From Cerioporus squamosus (lineage: Eukaryota; Basidiomycota; Agaricomycetes; Polyporales; Polyporaceae): a stretch of DNA of 64,000 bases. The DNA is taken from assembly GCA_022592435.1 (NCBI GenBank), contig JABYQS010000146.1, positions 32,915-96,914 of the forward strand, in the 5' to 3' direction. The notes beneath the pieces were generated by a model that was not told where the DNA came from, made no database searches, and worked only from the letters and a program-made list of their open reading frames with translations. This document shows positions 23,917 to 36,296 of this stretch, one piece after another. A program made the position numbers and the translations under genes. Position 1 is the first letter of the stretch, and each line of letters opens with the position of its first letter.

Positions 23917-26638
23917 TTAGATGACTCCAATACTAGTCCCAACTACTATCTGCTTGTAACGATCTTCTGAAGTGTGCTTGAGTCGAGTCAAGGCTGGATT
24001 TTGTGTGCATCATTTGTTAGCCGTGCTGGTGTCATAATATGTGAAGGGCTGCAGCCCAAGGCCGAGGCCATGCATCGCATTCGCTTATTCTCAGCACGTC
24101 CTCCAGGTTGACCGCCCATTGACACCACAACAGGACGTCCAGCTTGACCTCCCTCTCAGAGAACTTCCTCGGTCCTCACCACACCCTTCTCGCCGTCGAC
24201 AGTCGCACATCTCGGACTCTAAGCATGTTCACTCCTTTTTAGTTAACCACCCACTACCCTACGTACATGGCGGCGCTGCGACAGACTATCCACGCAGGGA
24301 CTGAAGAGTACTTCACCATCGGGATGCGGTTTTGTGAGCTCTAGGTGAGCTGTCAATCTCGGTGAGCGCAGCATGTCTCCGGCGACCTGCGCTGTGCTCA
24401 ACTTCGACACCTATCTAGTAACCTCGACGACAAGCCCGCATCACTCAGTGTGCGACGACGACTTGTCTTCCTCCTCGCCGTCTTCCTCGACGTCTGCTTG
24501 GCACTTGCTGCCCGTCTCCTCTGCGACAGTTGTACCACACGCCGAACCCCTGACCCTTTATCATGCCACGCAGACACAGCTCTTCCCTCGCTATCCGACA
24601 GCCATGTCCTGCCCTCAGACTCGAGAGTGGCCCGGTCATAGGCCCGACACTCAAGCATCGACTGCGCACGTCGATCGCTCCCGCTGGCGACCAGCTGGTT
24701 GGACGGGACTCGGTAAGCTGTTTACAACAACGCCTTAGTGAGCCCGCCGTGTCTTCTCCGTCCAGTGCCGTGCTCACCTGCGTCGACAACCCCGCAGCGC
24801 GCTGATATCGACTCACCTTCGTCCTCACCGTGTTCCTCCCGCCGCCTGCTTCCCTGAACAGCCACGCACCTACCGTCGCTTCAGCTCCCGGGGACTTTGA
24901 GTCCTAGCCGCAGCACGCCCGAGCGCGACAGCTCCACGGATGTTCCCGCTTGCACGACGTCGCATCCTGCCAGGCGCCGCTCGCTCTCTATGCATCTCCC
25001 TGCGCTGCCCGTCCCTCTCGACCGCGACTCCCAGGATTGGGCCGCTCGTTTCCGTAACCCATCTCCTTCCTGTCTTCTCTCAACGCCGGTCATCGTATGA
25101 CCCCTCCGCCTAGTGCGAACAGCCTACCGTCCCCGTCAGCTCATGCGGACCCTGCGTCTTCCGAGCAGTAGCAGATTGCGAAGCTCGCTAGACGTTTCGC
25201 TGCGCAACGCACCTCTTCATCACGCCCTGCCTTGTCTGGGGACTGCTCGCCTCCCTGCCACCTACCTCTCGACCGGTTTCGCACATCTCCACCGACCATG
25301 TCACTGCGCGGCGAGCTCTTCTCCTGCCCGTCTTCTTCTGATGCCAGACATTGTGTATTCCCTCCGCCATCGCGCAGAGCCATCTGACTGCTGCTCTTCG
25401 CCGCAGCTGCCCGTTTGTCCTCCCTCGCTTTGCGACGGTGTTGTGCCTGGAGTTGAACAAGAGCGGCCTGTCGAGGCGCCTTCGGTCTCTCGAGCTCCCG
25501 CCTGCCTGTAAAGTCTGTCGCAGACTGGTCGCCTTTGTCTACCACGCGGCAGAGAAACATTTCCGAGGTTCGTCAGTTTGCCTTGTGTACTGTGAGACTC
25601 ACTGTCGGTTGCGTCAACGTCGCAGGCGGGTCAAGTTACGGCAGGCCTGTCAAGATGTCGCTTGGTGAGCATCTTCCAAGGACGTGTGCCGGTATGTTCG
25701 AGTTCTGAGACGATTCTGCGCGTTCCGAGTGCCTGCACTCACCACTTCACTGCAGACCTCCAGCACAGCGCGACGGCGACGACGAGGCCCGGCGCCACGT
25801 CGCCGAAATCACAAGACGACTTGTACTTCTTCGTGAGTAGCTCTTGAACGGGTATCGCTAATTGACGCAGCACGGCGCGGTATAGACGAGGCCAAGAAGA
25901 CCTGTCAATGCGAGTGAGCAAACACAGTAGAGGGGAAGTGGGACCAGAACGACCCACATACCACGGTGTGTCCATCGAGTCTCTGCAGACGACATGACTG
26001 CTGGCTGACCCCGTAGCTCTCGGATGCCTAGACGCTTTGTAGCGCCGATTCGACAGCCTGCTGCTTGAAGCTGAGTGCTCACCAGTACGTGCTCCATGTA
26101 TCCAACCGAGCCCATCTCCGCGTGTGCCCGAGGCAGAGGGCGGCCGGCAAAGTCGAGTGCAGCGAGTTTGCGCGGATACGAGGACATCAGGGAGTCCAGA
26201 GCAGTCGAGTCCCAGGCGCAGGCAGACGGCAGAGAGCAACCAGCAGCGACATGGTGGTGGTAGGAGACAAGCCGACGCGGAGTCTCGCGCTGGCCAAGTG
26301 CGGTGCAGTTAGGCGCCCGTGTGCGCGGACGTGATTTCGAGGGGCCGTCTCCTCCTGCAGCCGTCTCTGTACCCGTCCTCCTCCTCTGTAGCAGTATCGA
26401 ACGAAATATATTTTCTGTCTACTACATGACCGTGTCGCCGTCTCCTCTGCAAGTAGAGAACCCACCTGTCTGCGGAGTCCTACGGATCCTACAGATACTG
26501 TGTGATGTCCGGGGAGAATCCTGCGGGGCTCCGGTGGGGAATCCCGGGGAGAATACGAACAGAGTCAGTCGCTGAATCGAAGAGATTTCTCTCCCATCTC
26601 GCGATCCCCCCGCCTCGCGATCCCCGCCTCGAGGCTAC
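23917..26638. other. Right part of unit A, no gene resolved
   Basis: Plus-strand Ser/Pro-rich frames (for example 24373-24738 and 25113-25511) and a minus-strand frame at 26187-25858 with a hydrophobic stretch (WVVLVPLPLYCVCSLAL) suggest fragments of spliced genes. No model stays in frame and no motif is recognised. The same sequence recurs at 33574-36296 in unit B. Confidence 0.35.
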
Positions 26639-28351
26639 TCACTGCCAGCGTCCATGCTGTGCCGGCGCTCGGCTCCAGCTGCGCACCGCCTGCACGCGGC
26701 ACGTACCCCGGGTGTCATGATCAGGCCTCGCAGGCCGCGGCTGCGGCGTCCCCGGCCGACTTCCTGACCCCGGACCATCAGGGCAGGGAGGCGTGCGCGA
26801 ACGGGGCGGTATGTCCGCTGGCGGCTCGAAGCGGCTCGGATCCTGTACAGCATCGTCGACACGAACCTCGTCCGTCGGTCGGTGAGGTCGAGGTTCGGGA
26901 GTGCTAGGGCGACTACCAGGTCTGTCAGGGCACGGTGGCGTGCGAGAGGGGCGCGGAACATCCTGCGGGGGCTGCATCAGAGTGGTCGGGAGGGCGTCGT
27001 GCTTGGAGAACGAGAGGCGGCTCGTGGGGGGGCGTGAGGGCACAGGAGAGACTATCTTGGGCGACGAGACTGGAAACGGAGAGGTAGGCGGAGAAGACGA
27101 CAGCTGCATGCGCTCGTCTTCGGAGGGAGATGAGGAGCGACGAGAAGGACTCGAGAAGAAGGACGGCGAAAAGAACGAGCTCTCCATCTTGACCTGTACT
27201 TGCGGGCTCGGTGTGCGCGGAGGGGGCAGATCTGAAGCAGGAGCAACCGGCAGAAATAGAGGTAGAGTTGGCATGGCGCGCTTGGTATGGCTGATCTTAC
27301 GTCTCTTCGGCGGAAGCATGGGTGTCGTGTCGACAGGATGATCGGATGCGTCTTGCTCCGGAGGGTCGTCAGAAGCACCAGAACGCATGGCAGAGGTCGA
27401 TATAGCAGGCCAGGAGTCAGGATCAGTCGGCGAGAGCTCAGAGTAGGCCAACGTCGCTAGTGCAGGAAGAACAGCGGCTGTCTTGTTACCGGAGAGCATC
27501 AGCTTGCGCTTGAAGCGTGGAGGGAGAGCTGGAGAAGGGCCTAGAGCCCTTGGAGACGGTGTTGGCTGGGTATATGCGCCGTCTTCGGGTTGCTTCTGTG
27601 CTTGAGGGTGGGTATATGCGTTGTCGATGCCATCCAGAAGTCCGTCCGAGAAGCGTACTTGACGAGGTCGACGGGCGATGATAGTAGACAGCGCTGAGTC
27701 ACGAAGAGCAGACTTCAAGGTTGGAGTGCGAGCCGATGAAGTGTTCCCTGTAGAGTGTCCGAGTACAGGCGTCGGGCGAGAAGACGAAGGAGAAGCACTC
27801 TGGGCACAGGTCGGACAATCAGGGTGGGGATGCGCATCGTGAGCCCGAGTATGGCGGACTGGGTGGTGGGTGGCGGTCGCTGCTGTCGAAGACTTTGCAG
27901 CCACCAAACGTTGTGTGATCGCCGTAGAATGAGGATTCTTCCCAGTCTTGGCTCTTTTCTTTGGGGGCGAGGCGAGGGTAGGAGATGCTGCGCGTTCGCG
28001 CTTGACACGGATATCGACGACAGCGGACTCACGTTCAGGCCCCGAAGTCTTCACAGCAGCGTGCGCAGTAACCCTCCCCTTCCCCCCTGCGTTTTTCTCC
28101 TTCTTGCCGCGCCCGGTACGTCGTTGGAGCCAGTCGTCGACGAGAGCGGGGTCGACGTCGTGAGCGGTCGCCCAGTTATGACAGAACGAGACTGAAGGCT
28201 TCAGAGTTGTCTTGCCTACAAGGTTGTTCAACTCTGCGCGGTGTGTCCTGGAGAATGCCTGAAAGGTCCGTGCTGAGAGATCCTGGATGTCGGGCTTGAC
28301 ATCTTCCTCGTGCACGTCGCCGAGCACGGCAGCGCGAGTCCTCCTTGCCAT
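26639..28351 (-). pseudogene. Truncated first-exon copy of the homeodomain-like gene (unit B)
   Basis: An open frame of 570 codons reproduces exon 1 of the gene at 15832-18684 almost perfectly (one visible change, Ile to Thr near residue 49). At the unit junction (26715/26716) it leaves the parent sequence after the residues PDHD and picks up 25-30 unrelated codons, ending before a stop at 26639. Exons 2-5 are absent. The start codon and immediate promoter are intact, so a truncated protein with the N-terminal domain and Ser/Pro-rich region could be made. A donor-like GTGAGT overlaps the stop codon, so further splicing into unit A is possible but unproven. Confidence 0.8.
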
Positions 28352-29155
28352 GTCGAAGTCCGCCCTAGTGTACTAGCCATGAACAGACAGATCGGGGATA
28401 GAGAAAGTCGGAGTAAGCTACTCACCACTAGCTTGTGGTGACGGTGGGATGACGGTCGCAGAGTAATTCCAGCAAGCGCCTGAGAGTCGTCACGCCCGAG
28501 GGCAACAGCCGAGGCACGACAGGACGCGCCTGGTAGCAGTTGCTCACACGCGTTCGCCCTCTCCTCTCTCCTCTCCTCTCACTGCTCGCACTCGCCTTGC
28601 TCCACTCTCCTTGCCTCGTTCTCGCCGGCCGGCCGACTGCCCTCTGTCCACACGTCGCCCGTCTCTCTTGGACGCCGCCGCTCTCGCGAGGTCTCGCTTC
28701 AACCGTGCGCGCACAGGACACACGCTCGCCTCTAGCCGCTTCCGCAACTCGCTGGGAGGAAGGGTAGATTTTCGGGAGACGGTGGACACGGCAGCGACTC
28801 GCTCGCGTATGCATACAAGGTTCGTACATTATATCCTGCTCTTCTCCCTGCCGTACCTCCCATTTCCCGTCCTGTACCCGTCCTTCACCGCATCAGTTAC
28901 ACTGCAGACGTCTGCGCGAGCTCGTCCAGCATTGCAGCATGTCGTACCGTACTCGTAATGCATGTCTTGTTTGCATCTTCTTCCGCCCTGCTCGATGTTC
29001 TGTCAGGAATGCATCAAGCCAGAGTATCAATGTCATTCTTACCACTATCGTGCGCGTCGTGCGCGTTCTCCTCCTGGGTATGCTGGGGATAAGGCCTTAA
29101 GGTGTCGTCTCTACGTCCGATATCTTGTGTTCCCTACTGACAATCGCCGTTAGCG

Positions 29156-29887
29156 TCAGCAACGATGAGCCTCGGAGTCTGGCCGACCACTCACCGTGAG
29201 CTTAAGATCCTCTACAGACGTCGCGCCTGGCAACTCAAGCTGAACGCCCGGCATGGATGCCAGGAAACCCCGCGTGCCGCTCACCTGGCTGTCCCCGGGC
29301 CTACGTCCGCTCGACGTACACATCTGGACAGTGTGTCGGCTTCCGTGCTGCGAATGGTGCGTCGCTGCGTGTAGAACTGTGAGTACAAACACGCCGGCTC
29401 CACGACCAGCAATACTTACCGCGCAAGGACGACTATCGCCTGCCCAGCGTATCCAGGTCGCTCGAAGCTGTCGAGTCTCTGGAGAATGATCGTGAGTGCA
29501 AGCGTTGCAGCGACATAGAGCCGACTCACCGCAGGACAAAAGTCCACTACAGGACTCGGAGCCTGTCACATTGCGTACAGCGACGACGACGGAGAGCACG
29601 GTAAGCGACGCGAGGACGACCTGGGGCTGCAAATAACCCCTGCTAACGAACACTATCAGCTCAGCGTTCGACATCACAACGAGGAGCACGCACCTTGCAT
29701 ACACATGTGCAACCGTCCGGCGGCGCGTAACCAGCACGAGACGGCCGTACCTGCAGCGCGGAACGATCAGCACGACGACAAGGACCAGCAACACGAGAAC
29801 AGCTCACCGGATCGTCCACGACGGAGCACAGCGACGGCGACGGCGACTGGAGACAGATCAAGGCGGGCATGGTGAGCAGCGTACACG
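29156..29887 (-). other. Copy in unit B of the unresolved small multi-exon candidate
   Basis: Sequence appears identical to 19489-20220, including all splice-like motifs, so its status is the same. Confidence 0.25.
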
Positions 29888-32797
29888 AACTCGAGCGAAC
29901 AGCGAGCTAACGGTCTCACCTCCCAGCATTTGTACGCCTCTCCCCGCGCACGGACCGCCTGCATCCAAACAAAACAAACCCCCTCCCGCCCGCGCGTCGC
30001 ATCCCCCATCCCTGCGTAGCAAGTAGCGGGTACCGAGCACCGAGGCCCAAGCCCATCCTGCGCCCGCATCTCGTCTCGCCTCGCTTGCACCGGCAGCCGG
30101 CATCACCTTCACGGTGACAGTGACACTGCACTGGGTTCTAACCCCCGCCCGCCGCTTCGGACACTCGGACACTCGTCTCCGAGCCGTGCAATTAGACGTC
30201 GGATGACAGCGAGGGGCTCCTGGCTCCGCTCTGCACTCTGTGCTCTGCGCGCCGATCGGACTGGCGACTGGATGCGGCTGCCGCTCACGCACACGGCGAC
30301 ATACCGAGCACGAACACGTCTCGCTGGTCGTCTGACATCGCCAGGAATCGACTCGGACTCTCGGGGCTGGGCGGAGTGTCGAGGCGCGAGGACCCGGCTG
30401 GTGTGGCTTGGAAGTCGGGTAGGGACTCGGTCGCGGCGACAGGCAGCAGAGCCCGAGCCCGAGCAGCAAGCTTGGCATTGAGACGCGGCGGGGTGAGATG
30501 CGGCGGGGTGAGATGCGACCGCAGACTTACCCGGCACTCGGGAGGAGCACGCAGCGGAGACGCAGAAACGCATGCTCGGGCCGCGAGGGAGCGGGAACGG
30601 CCGGGCGGCACGTCTGGACTCGGCGCGGTGTAAGTCTTGCGATGCCCCGGAAGACGAGTGCAGCCCACCGAGCGCGGCGGCGAGGACGTCTTGCCCGTTG
30701 TCTGGCACTCGGCCGACTCAGGATTGAACTACCGGGGCAGGCGGGAGCACTGGGACCTCGACGCAGGCGACAGTCTGCAGCGCATGAGTCTGTTCTCGAC
30801 GACGAGCTCAAGTGGAGCCTGACTCGGACATGGAGACCGCATTGCAAGCGCGTGCTCGGACTCGGAGAGAGCGCACACTGCAACCTCGAACAAGCTCGGA
30901 CGAATACGGGATCGAGGGAACGGTAGTAGCGGGTGCGGCACGTCTGCAACCTGCTGGACGCGGCCGAGTCTTGCATCACCGCGGAAGTCGGTACCAGTCA
31001 TGCGACGAGCAGCTGCCGTGGTCGCTACAGTCTGAGTCGACGATGGCAGCCAGTTCGCCCGTCAACGGTTCGCAGCAGGCTGTACAACCGGCACATTCGG
31101 TACAGACAGAGAGCAGGACGAAACCCCGCCGTGCGCCTGCTTCATCGTCCGAAGCGTACTCGATCGATCGCCTGCCGTGGGCCGTATTGAGGCAGCGAGC
31201 TGCCGCCTCGTGCATTGTGAGTTGCAGCCCTCTCGTTCATGCAACACACAGCACTCAGCTAACGTCGCTGGCCGCTCTCTAGCTCCCAGGACACTGAGGA
31301 CGCACTGGAGACGGACAGGACACGCGCCATGTAGTACGGCAGAGCGCGGATTCCGACTCGGATTTGCGACACTCGCCACGGCGGACTCTCGTTCCCACAT
31401 ATCCGAGTCCCGACGCATTGGACCGAGGGCGATGAGGCAAGCCTGAGGTCGCAGCATGACGCGTCCTCGGCGCGGCTCGTCGTGTCTGCGGTCACACCGG
31501 CACCGAGACGCAGACGGAGACCACGAGTGCCTCTCACCGTTCGTCGCATGCCGCGGTATCGATTGTCTTCGTTTAGGGCCGAGAAGCTCCCGCCTTTGCT
31601 CCATCTCCCGCTGCCGGGATCGTTGTGGCGCAGGGGTTACGATCTTGAGTAACGCTCCACTCTGCTCATGTACTAGTACGTCCGCTTGTACTGTATCGTC
31701 TGAGTCTTGACGAACTCTGTAGTTTCCAATACATTGACTTGTTGAAAGCTCCTGCAGGAGAAGCACTGGCCAGTTGGACGTCGTTCAGGTGGGACGCACG
31801 GCGGCCTGCATCGCTTGACGGTTATCGGTTGGCTTCTTTGCGACCCCCGGGCCCGCAGACTCGGACTCGGGTGTGGTTGAGCGAGGCGATGGTTCCGTTC
31901 ACGTTTGAGTGCACCGAGCATCGGGAGCAGCTCGAATGTTCCCTCCGTAAGCCGGTTTCCGCTCGGACAAGGCTGCACTTCGTCATGTCGTTACCTTGCA
32001 GGATAGCGACATAGACAAGTGTGCACTCACACTGGGAGGTGAGTCCCTGGATGTGCGAGTACACGGCGCAATCGTCTTCGCTCGTCCATCCCAGTCACGC
32101 CGCACATTCAGACATGGTACTGTGTCTTCCTCGCACTGGGGGCGAGGCTCGGACCCCCGAGAGCAGGATGAAATGCAGCGGACGCGCGTGCGAAGTTGAT
32201 GTTGGATCTTGGCGAGTCTTCTCTCGGTTCTGTTGTTCCAGGACGTCTCTGGGTGTCCGCGGTGGTGCACGCTCCCGACAGTGTGCAGCAGATCGGAGAA
32301 GTCGACGATCAGGCACTGTTCCAGTGCACTTTGGATGTCGCATACACATGGGCTCGATCCGCCTCTCTCCATTTGCGATTGACTGAACAGAATTCAAGTG
32401 TGCCAGTGTTGAGCTCGATACAGAGTGCTTCGGAATGCGGACTTGACTGACACGACTTGCAGGACGCGCTGCAACGCATGCCCGGCGCTGCAGCCAAGCC
32501 TCGGAGCTGCCAAGGTCTTCGCATGGGAAAGGCGCATAGTAATTGCGTTGTCGATGCGAACCCGTTTGCAGTCCAAGTCCAATTACTTAACTCGTTCCGG
32601 CCCATGGACATGGTAGCGAATGATTGCTCTGCTTAACGCAGTGTCGTCATGTCCAAACCCATGTTTGCAGTTCTGCAATATTCTGCATTATGAAGACTTG
32701 GTCTTCACCTGTTCTGAGAATGTGATTGGCTATATAAATGCCATGCTTACTGTCGACCTGACCCCCGGGCCACCGCTGCACTCTCACGGTTTCCATC

Positions 32798-33573
32798 ATG
32801 TACATTTGCAGACATGGCATCATGCTGACCGCTCTCACCGCATCTCCCGCTGCTCGACCCCCGCTGAGCTTCTCCGCGGGCCACTCACAGTCAAGCCCAG
32901 AAGTCTGAGTATGCAACAGCATGTGGCGAAGAGCTGGGATACCTTCGAGCGCTGTTCAATGCCATGCTCGGTGAGTTGTTATGTCATTTCCGCCGGTTGT
33001 TTAATTCCTGATAGAAGGACAGCTCGCGAGACAGGAGATCCAAATGCCAAGATGGCCTGGACTGCTCGGAGCTTCCAGCGGCGGGTCTTCCTCCGCTTCG
33101 GCATGAAGGCCGTCGGCTGGCCACCGGAGATCGTCTTCCGCAACCCGAAGTACTTCAGCATGGAGGACGTCCGGCGGCTCACTGAGCTCTGCCTCTCCGG
33201 AGAGCTCTACTTCACAGCAGCCTCCGAAGATGAGCGTGCTGCTGCTGAGCGCGATATTGCGCATGCATGTCCTGGTGTCCTCTTTCCAGCACCGACTCCC
33301 AACGTTGGCCGTAGCGACATCGGCAGGCAGCGATCCCGGTGCGATGCGGAGGGGAACATCGAGCCGAGGTGGTATGAGCGGAATGGTCCGAAGAGCGTGA
33401 AGTGGGTTGATGGGGAGGAGGCAGAGACCACCGGCGAGCCGATCGCTTCTGGGCCCAGGCCGATGATGTTCAAGAACCGCACATGCTTGGTATGGCACGA
33501 GCCCGGGAGTTGGCGGGAGGCGACCGAGGACGAAGTCAGTGGTTATGTGCAATGGGCGCACTTGCTCTGCTAG
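32798..33573 (+). pseudogene. Frameshifted unit B copy of the GWPPEIVFRNP protein gene
   Basis: The start ATG at 32798, the intron and the second exon match the gene at 23139-23916. The first exon lacks one base near 32817 (GGCATC against GGCCATC) and one near 32898 (AAGCCCAG against AAGCCCCAG). Reading from the ATG stops early. The long frame from 32620 through the end is a by-product of these shifts and is not the parental protein. The defect could be real decay or a consensus error. Confidence 0.6.
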
Positions 33574-36296
33574 TTAGATGACTCCAATACTAGTCCCAAC
33601 TACTATCTGCTTGTAACGATCTTCTGAAGTGTGCTTGAGTCGAGTCAAGGCTGGATTTTGTGTGCATCATTTGTTAGCCGTGCTGGTGTCATAATATGTG
33701 AAGGGCTGCAGCCCAAGGCCGAGGCCATGCATCGCATTCGCTTATTCTCAGCACGTCCTCCAGGTTGACCGCCCATTGACACCACAACAGGACGTCCAGC
33801 TTGACCTCCCTCTCAGAGAACTTCCTCGGTCCTCACCACACCCTTCTCGCCGTCGACAGTCGCACATCTCGGACTCTAAGCATGTTCACTCCTTTTTAGT
33901 TAACCACCCACTACCCTACGTACATGGCGGCGCTGCGACAGACTATCCACGCAGGGACTGAAGAGTACTTCACCATCGGGATGCGGTTTTGTGAGCTCTA
34001 GGTGAGCTGTCAATCTCGGTGAGCGCAGCATGTCTCCGGCGACCTGCGCTGTGCTCAACTTCGACACCTATCTAGTAACCTCGACGACAAGCCCGCATCA
34101 CTCAGTGTGCGACGACGACTTGTCTTCCTCCTCGCCGTCTTCCTCGACGTCTGCTTGGCACTTGCTGCCCGTCTCCTCTGCGACAGTTGTACCACACGCC
34201 GAACCCCTGACCCTTTATCATGCCACGCAGACACAGCTCTTCCCTCGCTATCCGACAGCCATGTCCTGCCCTCAGACTCGAGAGTGGCCCGGTCATAGGC
34301 CCGACACTCAAGCATCGACTGCGCACGTCGATCGCTCCCGCTGGCGACCAGCTGGTTGGACGGGACTCGGTAAGCTGTTTACAACAACGCCTTAGTGAGC
34401 CCGCCGTGTCTTCTCCGTCCAGTGCCGTGCTCACCTGCGTCGACAACCCCGCAGCGCGCTGATATCGACTCACCTTCGTCCTCACCGTGTTCCTCCCGCC
34501 GCCTGCTTCCCTGAACAGCCACGCACCTACCGTCGCTTCAGCTCCCGGGGACTTTGAGTCCTAGCCGCAGCACGCCCGAGCGCGACAGCTCCACGGATGT
34601 TCCCGCTTGCACGACGTCGCATCCTGCCAGGCGCCGCTCGCTCTCTATGCATCTCCCTGCGCTGCCCGTCCCTCTCGACCGCGACTCCCAGGATTGGGCC
34701 GCTCGTTTCCGTAACCCATCTCCTTCCTGTCTTCTCTCAACGCCGGTCATCGTATGACCCCTCCGCCTAGTGCGAACAGCCTACCGTCCCCGTCAGCTCA
34801 TGCGGACCCTGCGTCTTCCGAGCAGTAGCAGATTGCGAAGCTCGCTAGACGTTTCGCTGCGCAACGCACCTCTTCATCACGCCCTGCCTTGTCTGGGGAC
34901 TGCTCGCCTCCCTGCCACCTACCTCTCGACCGGTTTCGCACATCTCCACCGACCATGTCACTGCGCGGCGAGCTCTTCTCCTGCCCGTCTTCTTCTGATG
35001 CCAGACATTGTGTATTCCCTCCGCCATCGCGCAGAGCCATCTGACTGCTGCTCTTCGCCGCAGCTGCCCGTTTGTCCTCCCTCGCTTTGCGACGGTGTTG
35101 TGCCTGGAGTTGAACAAGAGCGGCCTGTCGAGGCGCCTTCGGTCTCTCGAGCTCCCGCCTGCCTGTAAAGTCTGTCGCAGACTGGTCGCCTTTGTCTACC
35201 ACGCGGCAGAGAAACATTTCCGAGGTTCGTCAGTTTGCCTTGTGTACTGTGAGACTCACTGTCGGTTGCGTCAACGTCGCAGGCGGGTCAAGTTACGGCA
35301 GGCCTGTCAAGATGTCGCTTGGTGAGCATCTTCCAAGGACGTGTGCCGGTATGTTCGAGTTCTGAGACGATTCTGCGCGTTCCGAGTGCCTGCACTCACC
35401 ACTTCACTGCAGACCTCCAGCACAGCGCGACGGCGACGACGAGGCCCGGCGCCACGTCGCCGAAATCACAAGACGACTTGTACTTCTTCGTGAGTAGCTC
35501 TTGAACGGGTATCGCTAATTGACGCAGCACGGCGCGGTATAGACGAGGCCAAGAAGACCTGTCAATGCGAGTGAGCAAACACAGTAGAGGGGAAGTGGGA
35601 CCAGAACGACCCACATACCACGGTGTGTCCATCGAGTCTCTGCAGACGACATGACTGCTGGCTGACCCCGTAGCTCTCGGATGCCTAGACGCTTTGTAGC
35701 GCCGATTCGACAGCCTGCTGCTTGAAGCTGAGTGCTCACCAGTACGTGCTCCATGTATCCAACCGAGCCCATCTCCGCGTGTGCCCGAGGCAGAGGGCGG
35801 CCGGCAAAGTCGAGTGCAGCGAGTTTGCGCGGATACGAGGACATCAGGGAGTCCAGAGCAGTCGAGTCCCAGGCGCAGGCAGACGGCAGAGAGCAACCAG
35901 CAGCGACATGGTGGTGGTAGGAGACAAGCCGCGACGCGGAGTCTCGCGCTGGCCAAGTGCGGTGCAGTTAGGCGCCCGTGTGCGCGGACGTGATTTCGAG
36001 GGGCCGTCTCCTCCTGCAGCCGTCTCTGTACCCGTCCTCCTCCTCTGTAGCAGTATCGAACGAAATATATTTTCTGTCTACTACATGACCGTGTCGCCGT
36101 CTCCTCTGCAAGTAGAGAACCCACCTGTCTGCGGAGTCCTACGGATCCTACGATACTGTGTGATGTCCGGGGAGAATCCTGCGGGGCTCCGGTGGGGAAT
36201 CCCGGGGAGAATACGAACAGAGTCAGTCGCTGAATCGAAGAGATTTCTCTCCCATCTCGCGATCCCCCCGCCTCGCGATCCCCGCCTCGAGGCTAC

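Larger units (their letters stand above)
17049..26715. repeat. Tandem duplication, unit A (9667 bp)
   Basis: Unit A begins at CATGATCAGG inside exon 1 of the gene above and runs through that exon, its promoter and about 8 kb of further sequence. Position 17051 matches 26718 in the next unit, an offset of 9667. Apart from one substitution near 18545, one near 20330, two near the left boundary and a few dozen single-base indels, A and B look identical by eye. No terminal repeats or target-site duplication mark it as a transposon. Confidence 0.93.

Noticed and set aside
17049..26715. The 9.66-kb unit as a transposon
   Set aside because: No terminal repeats, target duplication, transposase or reverse transcriptase was seen. 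The left boundary lies inside a coding exon, as expected for a segmental tandem duplication.
32620..33573. 317-codon frame in unit B taken as one protein
   Set aside because: It depends on single-base differences from unit A and runs through the promoter-like TATA stretch and an intron. The unit A model starting at 23139 is more coherent.
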